DNA of 64,000 nt, from positions 389,522-453,521 of the forward strand of contig NZ_JAASAH010000004.1 of NCBI RefSeq assembly GCF_012726235.1, in the 5' to 3' direction. The position numbers and the translations under genes are program-made. Under the pieces are notes generated by a model. It was not told the DNA's origin and searched no databases. It worked only from the letters and a program-made list of their open reading frames with translations. The DNA comes from Streptomyces sp. HNM0574. GTDB taxonomy: Bacteria > Actinomycetota > Actinomycetes > Streptomycetales > Streptomycetaceae. This document shows, piece by piece, positions 27,089 through 36,312 of the stretch (its first letter is position 1; each line of letters begins with the position of its first letter).

Positions 27089-28756
27089 ATGTCCGCACGG
27101 GCCGCGCGGGAGACGGAGGCGCAGCGGGACGGAGGAGGAGCCGGGTACGACGTGATCGTCGTCGGCGCCGGGTTCTCCGGGCTGTACCTGCTGCACCGGC
27201 TGCGTGAACTGGGCCTGCGCACCCTCGTGCTGGAGGAGGCCGAGGGGGTCGGCGGCACCTGGTACTGGAACCGCTACCCGGGCGCCCGCTGCGACGTCCC
27301 GAGCTTGTACTACTCGTACTCCTTCTCCCCCGAGCTGGAGCAGGAGTGGGAGTGGAGCGAGCGGTACCCGGGCCAGCCCGAGCTGCTGCGCTACCTGGAA
27401 CACGTCGCCGACCGCTTCGCACTGTGGCCGGACATCCGGCTCGGCACCCGGGTGAGCGCCGCGCACTTCGACGAGACCGCGGGCCGCTGGCGGGTGCGCA
27501 CCGCCGACGGTGCCGAACTGGCCGCCACCTACTGCGTGATGGCGACCGGCTGCCTCTCCCGCGGCAAACTCCCCGAACTGCCCGGACTGGACGACTTCGC
27601 CGGGCCCGCCTTCCACACCGCCCGGTGGCCGCACGAGGGCGTCGACTTCACCGGGCAGCACGTCGGCGTGATCGGCACCGGCTCCTCCGGCGTCCAGGCC
27701 ATACCCCGGATCGCCGAACAGGCGGCCCGGGTGACGGTCTTCCAGCGCACCCCGAACTTCGCCGTCCCCGCGCACAACCGCCCGCTGGACCCGGCCGAAC
27801 AGGCCGCCGTCAAAAGCCGGTACGCGCAGGTCCGGGCCGACGCGAGACTGTCCGGATTCGGCCCGCTGGACCTGCCGCCGGAGGGCGGCAGCGGCGTCCG
27901 GATGCCCACCGAGTCGGCGCTGGAGGTCGACGCCGAGGAGCGGGAGCGGCGGTACCGGCGGGCCTGGGACGAGGGCACGCTGGTGTCCTTCCTGACCACC
28001 TTCACGGACATGCTGACCGACCAGCGGGCCAACGACACCGCGGCCGACTACGTACGCGCCCGCCTCCGCGGCCTCGTCGACGACCCGGCGACGGCCGAGG
28101 CGCTGACCCCGCGCGGCCACCCCTTCGGCACCAAGCGCCCCTGCCTGGAGTCCGGTTACTACGCGGCGTTCAACCAGCCGCACGTCCGCCTCGTCGACCT
28201 GCGCGCCACCCCGCTCACCCGGATCACCCCGGACGGGGTGGCCACCAGCGACGGCGAACACCCCGTCGACAGCCTCGTGTTCGCCACCGGGTTCGACGCG
28301 ATGACGGGCGCACTGCGGAGCATCGACATCCGCGGCCGGGACGGCCTCGCGCTCCGCGACAAGTGGGCCGACGGGCCGCGCACCTACCTGGGCGTGGCCA
28401 CGGCCGGGTTCCCGAACCTGTTCCTGATGACCGGCCCCGGCAGCCCGTCCGTCCTGACGAACATGGTCGTCTCCATCGAGCAGCACGTGGAGTGGATCAC
28501 CGATTTCCTGGCCCGCCTGACCGCCGACGGCACCCCGCTCGCCGAGGCCGAACCGGACGCCGAGGCCGCCTGGTCCGCCCACGTCGACGAGGTCGCCGCC
28601 GCCACCCTCTACCCCCGCGCCCGCTCCTGGTACACCGGCTCCAACATCCCCGGAAAACCCCACGGCTTCATGCCCTACGCGGGCGGCGTCACCCCGTACC
28701 GCGAGAAGTGCGACGAGGTCGCGGCACGGGGGTACGCGGGGTTCAGGGTCGAATGA
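27089..28756 (+). CDS. Flavin-dependent Baeyer-Villiger monooxygenase
   Basis: A 555-residue class B flavoprotein monooxygenase. The FAD Rossmann motif is DVIVVGAGFSGLYLLHRL near residue 20, the Baeyer-Villiger fingerprint is FAGPAFHTARWP near residue 171 and the NADPH motif is VGVIGTGSSGVQ. The sequence most resembles cyclohexanone/phenylacetone monooxygenases, which insert oxygen next to a ketone to form esters or lactones. ATG 27089 has a GGAGGG ribosome binding site. Upstream, CTTGG-N5-CCAAG (27048-27063) may be an operator. Confidence 0.88.
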   Translation: MSARAARETEAQRDGGGAGYDVIVVGAGFSGLYLLHRLRELGLRTLVLEEAEGVGGTWYWNRYPGARCDVPSLYYSYSFSPELEQEWEWSERYPGQPELLRYLEHVADRFALWPDIRLGTRVSAAHFDETAGRWRVRTADGAELAATYCVMATGCLSRGKLPELPGLDDFAGPAFHTARWPHEGVDFTGQHVGVIGTGSSGVQAIPRIAEQAARVTVFQRTPNFAVPAHNRPLDPAEQAAVKSRYAQVRADARLSGFGPLDLPPEGGSGVRMPTESALEVDAEERERRYRRAWDEGTLVSFLTTFTDMLTDQRANDTAADYVRARLRGLVDDPATAEALTPRGHPFGTKRPCLESGYYAAFNQPHVRLVDLRATPLTRITPDGVATSDGEHPVDSLVFATGFDAMTGALRSIDIRGRDGLALRDKWADGPRTYLGVATAGFPNLFLMTGPGSPSVLTNMVVSIEQHVEWITDFLARLTADGTPLAEAEPDAEAAWSAHVDEVAAATLYPRARSWYTGSNIPGKPHGFMPYAGGVTPYREKCDEVAARGYAGFRVE

Positions 28757-28765
28757 GGCGCGCCG

Positions 28766-29365
28766 TCAGCGGGTGAACTCCGCCAGCGCGGCGCACGCCG
28801 CCACCCCCAGCGCCGCACCCGCGAGGACCTGGCCCCTGGTGTGCGCCCCCAGGTACAGGCGCGACCAGGCGATCGCGGCCACCACCCCGTAGAGGACGAC
28901 GCAGCGCGGGTCGAGCAGCAGGGTCAGCTGGGTGACGCCGGCGGCGGCCGCGCTGGTGTGCAGCGAGACGTTGGTGGCGCAGGTACCGAGGAGGACGAGG
29001 ACCACCAGCAGCGGACCGGCCGCCCCGAAGGCCAGCAGCCGGGGCGGGGCTCCCCCGTAGGCGCACCCCAGCCAGACCACCGCCGACAGGACCGTCACCA
29101 TCACCAGCAGCGCCACGCGGTGCCCCCGCCGCGTGGGCATCAACTCCGGCCACCAGCCCAGGCGTACCGCGCAGAAGGCGGCGGCCAGGCACAGCGTCAG
29201 CCAGGAGCCGATGCCGCCCAGCGCCCACAGCAGACCCTCGGGCCGCGGCCAGGTCTCGTACCAGCAGACGACGCCGACGACGAGCGGCACCACCGGAGGC
29301 GTGAAGCAGGTCTCCAGCCCCTGTGCCAGCCGCGTACGGACCGGCGCCACGAAGATCGTTGCCAC
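28766..29365 (-). CDS. PAP2-like membrane protein with degenerate active site
   Basis: A 199-residue protein with about six hydrophobic helices. The last part, AWSRLYLGAHTRGQVLAGA, corresponds to phosphatase motif 3 (SR-x5-H-x3-D) of the PAP2 superfamily, but the final Asp is Gln. Motif 2 (PSGH) reads VSLHTS and motif 1 is not evident. It may have lost phosphatase activity or use a modified mechanism. GTG 29365; divergent from the MMPL transporter. Confidence 0.65.
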   Translation of the reverse strand: MATIFVAPVRTRLAQGLETCFTPPVVPLVVGVVCWYETWPRPEGLLWALGGIGSWLTLCLAAAFCAVRLGWWPELMPTRRGHRVALLVMVTVLSAVVWLGCAYGGAPPRLLAFGAAGPLLVVLVLLGTCATNVSLHTSAAAAGVTQLTLLLDPRCVVLYGVVAAIAWSRLYLGAHTRGQVLAGAALGVAACAALAEFTR

Positions 29366-29494
29366 GGCCGGTGAAACGAGCCGGGGGCCGCCGGGACACC
29401 GGCGTCACACCGTCGCCGCACGCCGCGCCCACCGGGCTGGGCCGCGCAGGTGACAGGCCCGTGACGCCGGTTCCGGCGCGGCGTTGGAGCAGGA

Positions 29495-31720
29495 GTGAAG
29501 GGCAACGGCAGTCCTCGGGATGCTCAAGTGGCGCCGCAGGCGCCCCCGTTCACCTGCCGCGCGGCGGCCGCGGCCCGGATCGGCGACGCCGCGGTGCGGC
29601 ACCGCCGCGCGGTGCTCACCGTGTGGCTGGGCCTGGTCCTCCTCTCCCTCACCCTGCTGCCGGGGCTGGTGCGGGCGCTGGTGCCGCCGGACACCCGGAT
29701 CGAGGGCTCCCCCTCGGCGGCCGCCGCCGAGCTGGTCGCCGAGAAGTACCCGCAGCTCGGCTCCCAGCAGGTGATCCTCGCCTTCGCCTCGTCCGGGCTG
29801 CCCGCCTCCGACCCCGGGTACCGGCGCGCCGTCCGGGCCGTCGCCGCGAAGGCGGCCGAGGAGCCCGGGGTGGGCGCCGTCATGCCCCTCCCGCCGGTGG
29901 CGGGGCAGGACCCGCGCCACTCCTATCTGCTGCTCGGCGTCCGGGGCGAGCGGCCGCTGCCGCCGGAGCTGAGCGCGTCGCTCCGGGCGAGCGCGAGCAG
30001 GGCCTCGGCAGGGAACGTGGAGGTCGCGCCGACGGGGGTGACTCCGGTGCTGGCGGCGGGCGTTCGCACCGAGCTCGCCGATCTGCGGACCGTCGAGCTG
30101 ATCACCGCGCCGGTGGTGGCCGTGCTGCTCGCGGCCGGTCTCGGTTCGGTCGGCGCGGCCGTCCTGCCGCTGCTGTCGGCCGGTGCCGTCGTGGTGACCG
30201 GGCTCGGCGTCCTCGCCCTCACCAGACCCGACGAGGGCGTCGACATGACGACGGTCTCGATCGCCGCCACGGTGGGCCTCGGCCTCGCCCTGGACTACGC
30301 CCTGCTCCTGCTGCTGCGCTACCGGCGCCTGCGCGGGGCCGGCGGCACACCGCGGGAGGCCGCCGCGCGGACCGCGGCCACCGCGGGGTCGACCGCGGCC
30401 TGGGCAGGCACGGCGGTGCTGCTGACCGCCGCCTGTCTGCTGGTCGTCGACATCCCGAGCGTGCGCGCCCTCGCCGTCGCCGTCGTGCTCGCCGCCGGGC
30501 TGGCCACCGCGGCGGCCCTCACCCTCGTCCCCGCCCTGCTCGTCACGGGCGACCGCCTGCTGGGGTGGGGCCCGATGCCCTGGGCCGGCCGGGCCGCGCC
30601 GGGAGCGGGACCGGCGCGCTGGGCCCGGCATCTGATGCGCCGTCCGGTGCGCTACGCCGCGGCCGGGACGGCCCTGCTGGCGCTCGCCGCCGCCCCGTTG
30701 GGCGGTGTGCAGACCGGGGTGCACTTCGACCGGGGTGCCTTCGCCGGGTCCGACGCCGGGCAGGCGCTGGCCCGGATGGAGGCCGACGGTCTGGCGAGCG
30801 TCACACAGCTGGCCCTGCCGCACCCGCCGAAGGAGGGCCCCGTCGACACCCAGCGGCTGGCCGGGGAACTGCGCGCCGACCCGCGCGTCTCCACCGTCAC
30901 CGCGCTGGACAACGGCCGGGACACGACCGTGCTGCTGATCGGCGAGCGGCACCCCGTCGACTCCCCCGCCGCCGCGGATCTCCACCGCGACCTGCGGGAC
31001 CGGCTGGTGCCCCGGCTGCTGCCGGGACAGCCGGTGCACCTCGCGGGCCCCAGCGCGACCGTGCACGACCTGGACCGGGAGCTGCGGGAGCGGCTCTGGC
31101 AGGTGCTCGCGCTGATCCTGCTGGGCACCTTCGCGCTGACGCTGCTGCTGTTCCGCTCGCTGCTCGTCCCGCTCAAGGCGATCGCCCTGAACCTGCTGTG
31201 CCTCGGCGCCGCCTTCGGGCTGCTCACCCTGGCCGTCGGCCGGTTCGCCGACGGCACGGTCAACCTGCTGCTCCCCGTGGTGACGGTGACGCTGGTCTTC
31301 GGGCTCTCGATGGACTACGGCGTCTTCCTCGTCCACCGCATCGCCGAGCGCCACCGGGAGAGCGGCGACAACACCGTGGCCGTCGCCGACGGCCTCCGCG
31401 ACACCGCGCGCACCGTCTCGCTGGCCGCCGGCGTCATGGTCGTCACCTTCGCCGGGCTGCTGTTCACCCACCGTCAGGAGCTCCAGCAGCTGGGCTTCGT
31501 CGTCGCCGTGGCCATCCTGCTGGACGCCACCGTCGTCCGGCTCGTCCTGGTACCGGCCCTGATGCGGCTGCTGGGGCACCGCAACTGGTGGCTGCCCGGC
31601 CCGTTGGCCCGTCTGCTGCCTCCCCCGCCCGCCCCGCCCCGGCCCCGCCCCGCGACCCCGGTGCCCCGCCCGGCGCGGGAGCACCGGCCCGTCACCCCAG
31701 CAGAAGCAGAAAGGGACTGA
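29495..31720 (+). CDS. MMPL/RND-family transporter
   Basis: A 741-residue membrane protein with two repeats, each one helix, a large extracytoplasmic loop and five clustered helices, typical of actinobacterial MMPL lipid or metabolite exporters. Signatures include SIAATVGLGLALDYALLLLL and the second-half equivalent VFGLSMDYGVFLVHRI, with the Asp-Tyr pairs of the proton relay. The C-terminus is a Pro-rich tail. GTG 29495 with AGGA upstream. The next gene, a secreted protein, starts 2 nt after its stop. Substrate unknown. Confidence 0.85.
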   Translation: MKGNGSPRDAQVAPQAPPFTCRAAAAARIGDAAVRHRRAVLTVWLGLVLLSLTLLPGLVRALVPPDTRIEGSPSAAAAELVAEKYPQLGSQQVILAFASSGLPASDPGYRRAVRAVAAKAAEEPGVGAVMPLPPVAGQDPRHSYLLLGVRGERPLPPELSASLRASASRASAGNVEVAPTGVTPVLAAGVRTELADLRTVELITAPVVAVLLAAGLGSVGAAVLPLLSAGAVVVTGLGVLALTRPDEGVDMTTVSIAATVGLGLALDYALLLLLRYRRLRGAGGTPREAAARTAATAGSTAAWAGTAVLLTAACLLVVDIPSVRALAVAVVLAAGLATAAALTLVPALLVTGDRLLGWGPMPWAGRAAPGAGPARWARHLMRRPVRYAAAGTALLALAAAPLGGVQTGVHFDRGAFAGSDAGQALARMEADGLASVTQLALPHPPKEGPVDTQRLAGELRADPRVSTVTALDNGRDTTVLLIGERHPVDSPAAADLHRDLRDRLVPRLLPGQPVHLAGPSATVHDLDRELRERLWQVLALILLGTFALTLLLFRSLLVPLKAIALNLLCLGAAFGLLTLAVGRFADGTVNLLLPVVTVTLVFGLSMDYGVFLVHRIAERHRESGDNTVAVADGLRDTARTVSLAAGVMVVTFAGLLFTHRQELQQLGFVVAVAILLDATVVRLVLVPALMRLLGHRNWWLPGPLARLLPPPPAPPRPRPATPVPRPAREHRPVTPAEAERD

Positions 31721-31722
31721 CC

Positions 31723-32343
31723 ATGCACCACGCAGCCGACGCCACCCGGGCCGCCCCGCACCGGCGCGGGCGCGCCCTCGCGCTCGCCGCCGCGACCGCC
31801 GTCCTCCTCGGCCTGTCCGGCGGGGGCGGGATGACCGCGAGCCACGCCGCCCCCGCCGGGCAGGCGCAGCGCACCGCCGACCGTCTCCTCTCCTGCGAGG
31901 CCCGCACTCCCGCGGGCAGGCCCCTCACCTTCCGCCCCGCCCTCACCCAGAGCCCGCGCACCGTCCGGGTACGGGGCACGCTGCGGCTGAGCGCCTGCAC
32001 CGCCTCCGGCAAGGCGGCGCGTGCCCTCCGTACGGGGGTGCTGCGGGCCGACGTTCCCGCGCGGGCCGGCTGCACCTCCGTCCGGCCGGGGAAGGGGCGG
32101 GCCACCGTCACCTGGTACGACAAGCGGGGCCACCGTGCCGGAACCTCGCGGATCAGCACGACGCCCCGCACGCTGAAGGGCTTCAGCCCCGGCGACACCC
32201 TGCTCGGCGGCAAGGTCACCGCCGGCCCTCTCACGGGCGCCCGCGTCGGCGGCAGCACCACCCCGACCAGCGACGTCACCCGGTGCGCCGTGAGCGGCCT
32301 CCGCAGCCTCTCGGGCGCCGGAAAGATCGTCTTCACCCGGTAG
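31723..32343 (+). CDS. Secreted hypothetical protein
   Basis: A 206-residue protein with a signal peptide: basic start (APHRRGRALALAAATAVLLG) and likely cleavage after SHAAPA near residue 45. The mature part is basic, beta-rich by composition, contains four Cys (two possible disulfides) and no known catalytic motif. It begins 2 nt after the MMPL stop, so it may be a partner or cargo of that transporter. Function unknown. Confidence 0.72.
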   Translation: MHHAADATRAAPHRRGRALALAAATAVLLGLSGGGGMTASHAAPAGQAQRTADRLLSCEARTPAGRPLTFRPALTQSPRTVRVRGTLRLSACTASGKAARALRTGVLRADVPARAGCTSVRPGKGRATVTWYDKRGHRAGTSRISTTPRTLKGFSPGDTLLGGKVTAGPLTGARVGGSTTPTSDVTRCAVSGLRSLSGAGKIVFTR

Positions 32344-32405
32344 CCGCGGACGGGGGCTCCCGCGCGGGAGCCCCCTCCCCCGGCCGGAACGCCAGGAGGC
32401 CCCTC

Positions 32406-33448
32406 GTGTCCCACCGTTCCCTCCCCGCCCCGTGGCAGCGGCCGGCGCCGTCCCCGGCCGAGTGGGACGTCGCCGACGTGGCACGCGGTGCGGCCGGCCG
32501 CACCGTCGTCGTCACCGGCGCGAGCACGGGCATCGGCTTCGCCGCCGCCGAGCTGCTGGCCCCGCACGCCGCGCACGTCCTCACCGTCTCGCCCGACGAG
32601 GCCCAAGGCGCCGCCGCCGCGGCCGTGTTGAGGTCACGGGTGCCGGGCGCCCGCGTCTCGCACGTCACCTGCGATCTCGCCGACCTGGCCCAGGTGCGCC
32701 GGGCCGCCGTCCGGATCACGGAGTCGGCGAACGGCCGGATCGACCTGCTGCTCAACAACGCCGGTGTGGCCGCCGTCCCGCCGGGCCTCACCCGGGACGG
32801 CTTCGAGACCCACCTGGGCGTCAACCACCTCGGGCACTTCGCCCTCACCGGGCTGCTGATGCCGGCCCTGCTGCGCTCGCCCCGGCCGCGCGTGGTGAAC
32901 GTCAGCTCGGTGCTGCACCGGCTCGGCCGTCCGCACCCGCACACCCCGCACCGGCCACCCCGCTACCACCGGTGGCGGGCGTACGCCGATTCCAAGCTCG
33001 CCAACCTGCTGTTCACGACCGGCCTGAACCTGTGGGCCCGCGAGCACGGGATGCCGCTCAGCGCCGTGTCGGCCCACCCGGGCCTGGTCCGCACGGCCCT
33101 GGGGTCCGACGCCCTGCACGCCGCCGGACGCCCCCGGGAGGCCGCGGCCCTGCGGTGGCTCCAGGCGCGCGCTGGCACACCCCGGCGGAGGCGGCGGTGC
33201 CGCTGCTGCGGGCCGCCGTCGACGGGGAGTTGGCGGACGGCGCGTGCGTCGGGCCCGGCGGCCGGTTCGAGATCCGCGGGCCCGCCGTACGGGTACGCAC
33301 CGCACGCCGGGCGAACGACCCCGAGGCCGCCCGGCGCCTGTGGCACCTGTCGGCGGCGCTGACGGACGTCACCTACCCGGGCACGCGGACGGCACCGCCC
33401 GCCGGGGCCCCGGCAGCGGGCCCTGGCCAACTCCCCCGGACCGCCCGC
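32406..33448 (+). pseudogene. Short-chain dehydrogenase with apparent one-base frameshift
   Basis: GTG 32406 follows a perfect AGGAGG. The first 255 codons encode a retinol-dehydrogenase-like SDR: TVVVTGASTGIGFAAAELL (NAD(P) motif), LLLNNAGVAAVP, NVSSVL and the catalytic YADSK. At the GCGCGCGC tract 33165-33172 the frame breaks. The normal C-terminus (WHTPAEAAVPLLRAAVDGEL and ARRLWHLSAAL) continues in another frame, as if one base were missing. Reading that frame there is no stop before the downstream DDN-like domain. Either a real mutation, a sequencing error in a repeat, or programmed slippage would explain it. Confidence 0.7.
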
Positions 33449-33913
33449 GTGTTGGCCCGGCTCGGCCGTACCGGCGTGTTCCGGCGGCTGGGGCCGCGGG
33501 TGCTGCCGCGGGTCGATCTGGCCTGTCACCGCTGGACCGGCGGCAGGTGGATGCCCAGCGGCGCCGCCGTGCCCACCCTGGTGCTCGACACCGTGGACAG
33601 CGGGGGCGTCACGCGCAGCACCCCGCTGCTCACGGTCCGGGAGCCGGGCGGCGGCTTCCTCGTCATGGGCACCAACTTCGGCAGGGCCCGGCACCCCGCC
33701 TGGTCGCAGCGGCTGCTGCGCACCCCGGCGGCGACGGTGCACTGGCGCGGCCGGCGCATCCCCGTGCGGGCGCGGCGGCTCGGCGAGGCCGAACTGCGGG
33801 CGGCACACGGCCGGATCACCCGCGCCATGCCCGTCTTCGACGCGTACGTGCGGCACAGCGGGCGCGAGGTGCGCGTCTTCCGGCTCACCCCGTCCTGGCG
33901 CGACGGACGGTGA
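33449..33913 (+). CDS. Deazaflavin (F420)-dependent nitroreductase-like (DDN) protein
   Basis: About 154 residues from GTG 33449 match the DDN/nitroreductase-family deazaflavin-dependent oxidoreductases by pattern: TLVLDTVDSGGVTRSTPLL, GGFLVMGTNFGRARHPAW and PVFDAYVRHSGREVRVFRLTP. These small split-barrel proteins bind F420 (or heme/flavin) and reduce quinones and nitro compounds. The start is uncertain: the same frame is open upstream into the displaced C-terminus of the SDR, so it may be the second half of an SDR-DDN fusion. Confidence 0.7.
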   Translation: MLARLGRTGVFRRLGPRVLPRVDLACHRWTGGRWMPSGAAVPTLVLDTVDSGGVTRSTPLLTVREPGGGFLVMGTNFGRARHPAWSQRLLRTPAATVHWRGRRIPVRARRLGEAELRAAHGRITRAMPVFDAYVRHSGREVRVFRLTPSWRDGR

Positions 33914-33931
33914 CGCGCGGGCCCCGCCGGC

Positions 33932-34780
33932 TCAGCCCTCCGCCGCCCTCCGCCCGTGGAAGAGCCCCCAGCGGAGGTGGTTGCGGCGGGCCAGGTCGGT
34001 CCAGAGGGGGAGGTTGGCGAGGAGGCCGTCGAGGTAGGCGGGGGTGATGACCTTCTCCAACTCGGTGACGCGGCGGCGTACTTCCTCGTCGAGGCGGGTG
34101 TAGTGGGTGACCAGGTCGGGGGTGCGCTCCTCGAAGCGGACGTCGTCGAGGGCGAGGGCGGTGAGGGCGGCGCGGTAGGAGGAGGGGGTCGCCAGGTCGG
34201 GGAGGCCGAGGCGGGAGATGGCGGGGCGCAGCACCTCGGGCGGTGTCCCCTCGGCGGACATGATGTCCGAGAAGACCAGGGCGCCGCCGGGCCGGAGCAG
34301 CCCGGTGGCCTGCTCCAACGCCTGTGCGCGGTCCGGGAGATGGCACAGGACCTCCAGCGACCACACCACGTCGAACGGGCCGGCCCCGGCCGGGACGGCG
34401 TCGAGGGTGCCGGTGACGACCTCGATCAGCCCGTCCAGGCCGAGCCGGGCGTTGGCGGCGCGGTGCCGGGCGTTGTGCTCCTCGCTGAGGTCGACGGCGA
34501 GCACGCGGCAGCCGAAGCGCCGGGCGAGGGCGCGGGACGAACCGCCGTACCCGGAGCCGAGGTCGAGGACGGTGGAGCCGGGGCCGAGCAGGTCGGCGAC
34601 GGTGTCCCCCGCGTGCCGGACGGTGCGGTGGGAGGCGTCGGCGACGTCCTCGTCCGGGTGCGCGTAGATGCCGACGTGCAGGTCCTCGCCGCCCCACACG
34701 GTGTCGTAGAAGGCGTCGACGTCCGCGTTGTCGTAGTAGCGCCGTACCGACTCGTCGCTGTGTGCCGTGCTGTTCACCAT
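33932..34780 (-). CDS. SAM-dependent methyltransferase of the N-methyltransferase (sarcosine/phosphoethanolamine) type
   Basis: A 282-residue enzyme. YYDNADVDAFYDTVWGGEDLH at the start and HVGIYAHPDEDVADAS resemble glycine/sarcosine/dimethylglycine and phosphoethanolamine N-methyltransferases; the SAM loop is VLDLGSGYGGSSRALARRF and the post-loop DVVWSLEVLCHLPD. ATG 34780. It lies 75 nt behind a P450 gene on the same strand, so the two may be one operon. Confidence 0.78.
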   Translation of the reverse strand: MVNSTAHSDESVRRYYDNADVDAFYDTVWGGEDLHVGIYAHPDEDVADASHRTVRHAGDTVADLLGPGSTVLDLGSGYGGSSRALARRFGCRVLAVDLSEEHNARHRAANARLGLDGLIEVVTGTLDAVPAGAGPFDVVWSLEVLCHLPDRAQALEQATGLLRPGGALVFSDIMSAEGTPPEVLRPAISRLGLPDLATPSSYRAALTALALDDVRFEERTPDLVTHYTRLDEEVRRRVTELEKVITPAYLDGLLANLPLWTDLARRNHLRWGLFHGRRAAEG

Positions 34781-34855
34781 GCCCGGCACCCTGCCCCGCG
34801 CCCCGCCTCCTGATCCGCGGCGCGGGCGGATTCCGGCCATCCCGCGGGGCGGATC

Positions 34856-36085
34856 TCACCAGCTCACAGGCACCTCGTCCACGCCGCCGGTGACGCGGTC
34901 GGTGCGGACGGTGAGTTCGGTGGCCGGGCGGGTCAGGTGGAGGGTGGGGAAGCGGGTGAACAGCTCGCGGAAGACGGTGCGGAGTTCGGTGCGGGCGAGG
35001 GAGGCGCCGATGCAGAAGTGCGCGCCGTGGCCGAAGGCGAGGTGGAGGTTGGGGCTGCGTTCCGGGTCGAAGGTGTCGGGTTCACCGAAGACCTCGGCGT
35101 CCCGGTTGGCCGCGCCGGAGGAGATGATCACGGCGTCGCCGCGGGCGATGGTGACCGTGCCGACGGGCACGTCCTCGTGCGCGTAGCGGAGCAGGCCGAG
35201 GCCGCCGGGTGCGGAGAGCCGGAGGATCTCCTCGACGGTGGGGTTGACCAGCCGGTCCGGGGCGGCGGTGAGCGCGTCCCGCCGCGCGGTGTCGGTGAGC
35301 AGCATCAGGACGCCGAGGTCGATGCGGTTGACGGTGGTCTCGTGCCCGGCGAAGAGCAGCCCCGAGGCGATGCGGGTGAGCTCGTCGTGGGTGAAGGCGG
35401 GGTCGTCGCGCTGGGCGACGGCGAGGTCGGTGAGCACGTCCTCGCCCGGGTCGCGGAGCTTCGCGGCGGCCAAGTCACCTGTGTAGGCCCGGAATTCGTC
35501 CATGGCCAGCTGCGCGTCCTCGCCGGTGTCGAGGCGGCCGACGCGCTGCGAGAGGCCGTGGAAGTAGGCGCGGTCGGCGTAGGGCACGCCGAGCAGTTCG
35601 CAGATGACGAGGACGGGGACGGGGAAGGACAGCTGCGCGTGCAGGTCGACGGGCTCGTCCGGCGCGGCGGCCCGGGCGGCCTCCATCGCGTCGAGCCGCT
35701 CGCCGACCAGCTGCCGGACGTGGCCGGCGAGCGCGGTCATGCGGCGGGCCGAGAACGCGGGCGTGAGCAGCTTCCGCATCCGCTGGTGGTCGGCGCGTTC
35801 GGTGGCGTACTCGCCCTGCGGGCCGCCCATGACGGCCGCGTCGGAGACGCCGGGCGCGTCCTCGGGGCTGGGGTGCGAGCGTCCGAGGCGCGGGTCGCCG
35901 AACAGCTCGCGGGCCTCGGAGTAGCGGGTGACGAGCCAGGCGGGGTCGCCCGCGGGGGTGCGGACGCGGACGAGGGGCGCCTGCCGCCGCAGTACGTCGT
36001 ACAGCGGGGCGAGGGCCAGGACGTCGGGGCGGTCGAAGGGGAGGCGGGGGTCGGCGGCTGCCGGGCGGTCGAGAGTGGTGCCCAC
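34856..36085 (-). CDS. Cytochrome P450
   Basis: A 409-residue bacterial class I P450. The I-helix oxygen motif is AGHETT, the ExxR motif EILR and the heme loop FGHGAHFCIGASLAR with the proximal Cys. GTG 36085 has GAGGAG upstream. The substrate is unknown; no ferredoxin gene is adjacent. Probably co-transcribed with the downstream methyltransferase. Confidence 0.9.
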   Translation of the reverse strand: MGTTLDRPAAADPRLPFDRPDVLALAPLYDVLRRQAPLVRVRTPAGDPAWLVTRYSEARELFGDPRLGRSHPSPEDAPGVSDAAVMGGPQGEYATERADHQRMRKLLTPAFSARRMTALAGHVRQLVGERLDAMEAARAAAPDEPVDLHAQLSFPVPVLVICELLGVPYADRAYFHGLSQRVGRLDTGEDAQLAMDEFRAYTGDLAAAKLRDPGEDVLTDLAVAQRDDPAFTHDELTRIASGLLFAGHETTVNRIDLGVLMLLTDTARRDALTAAPDRLVNPTVEEILRLSAPGGLGLLRYAHEDVPVGTVTIARGDAVIISSGAANRDAEVFGEPDTFDPERSPNLHLAFGHGAHFCIGASLARTELRTVFRELFTRFPTLHLTRPATELTVRTDRVTGGVDEVPVSW

Positions 36086-36268
36086 GGAGGTGCTCCTCAA
36101 CTGGACGTCCGGCGGCCGGAGAAGCTCCCTCGACGCCGGACGGGTCGGCGAACCGGACCGGCGGGGGACGTCGGTCCTCGGGTGCGGCGGACACTTCACG
36201 CTAACCCGCCGCTACCGGACGGCACCAGATACGTGCAGCCGCCAACCGCCTTCGCCCGCGCACGAGTC

Positions 36269-36299
36269 GGGGCCCGGCGGCGGATCGCCACCGGGCCCC
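36269..36299. terminator. Hairpin terminator after the aminotransferase gene
   Basis: GGGGCCCGGCGG pairs with CCACCGGGCCCC (one G-U) across a 7-nt loop, just downstream of the minus-strand stop at 36313. Confidence 0.75.
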
Positions 36300-36312
36300 C
36301 GCGTCGTGGGCG

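Noticed and set aside
29405..31684. 759-codon minus-strand open frame
   Set aside because: Antisense to the MMPL transporter, low-complexity Gly/Gln/Arg composition.
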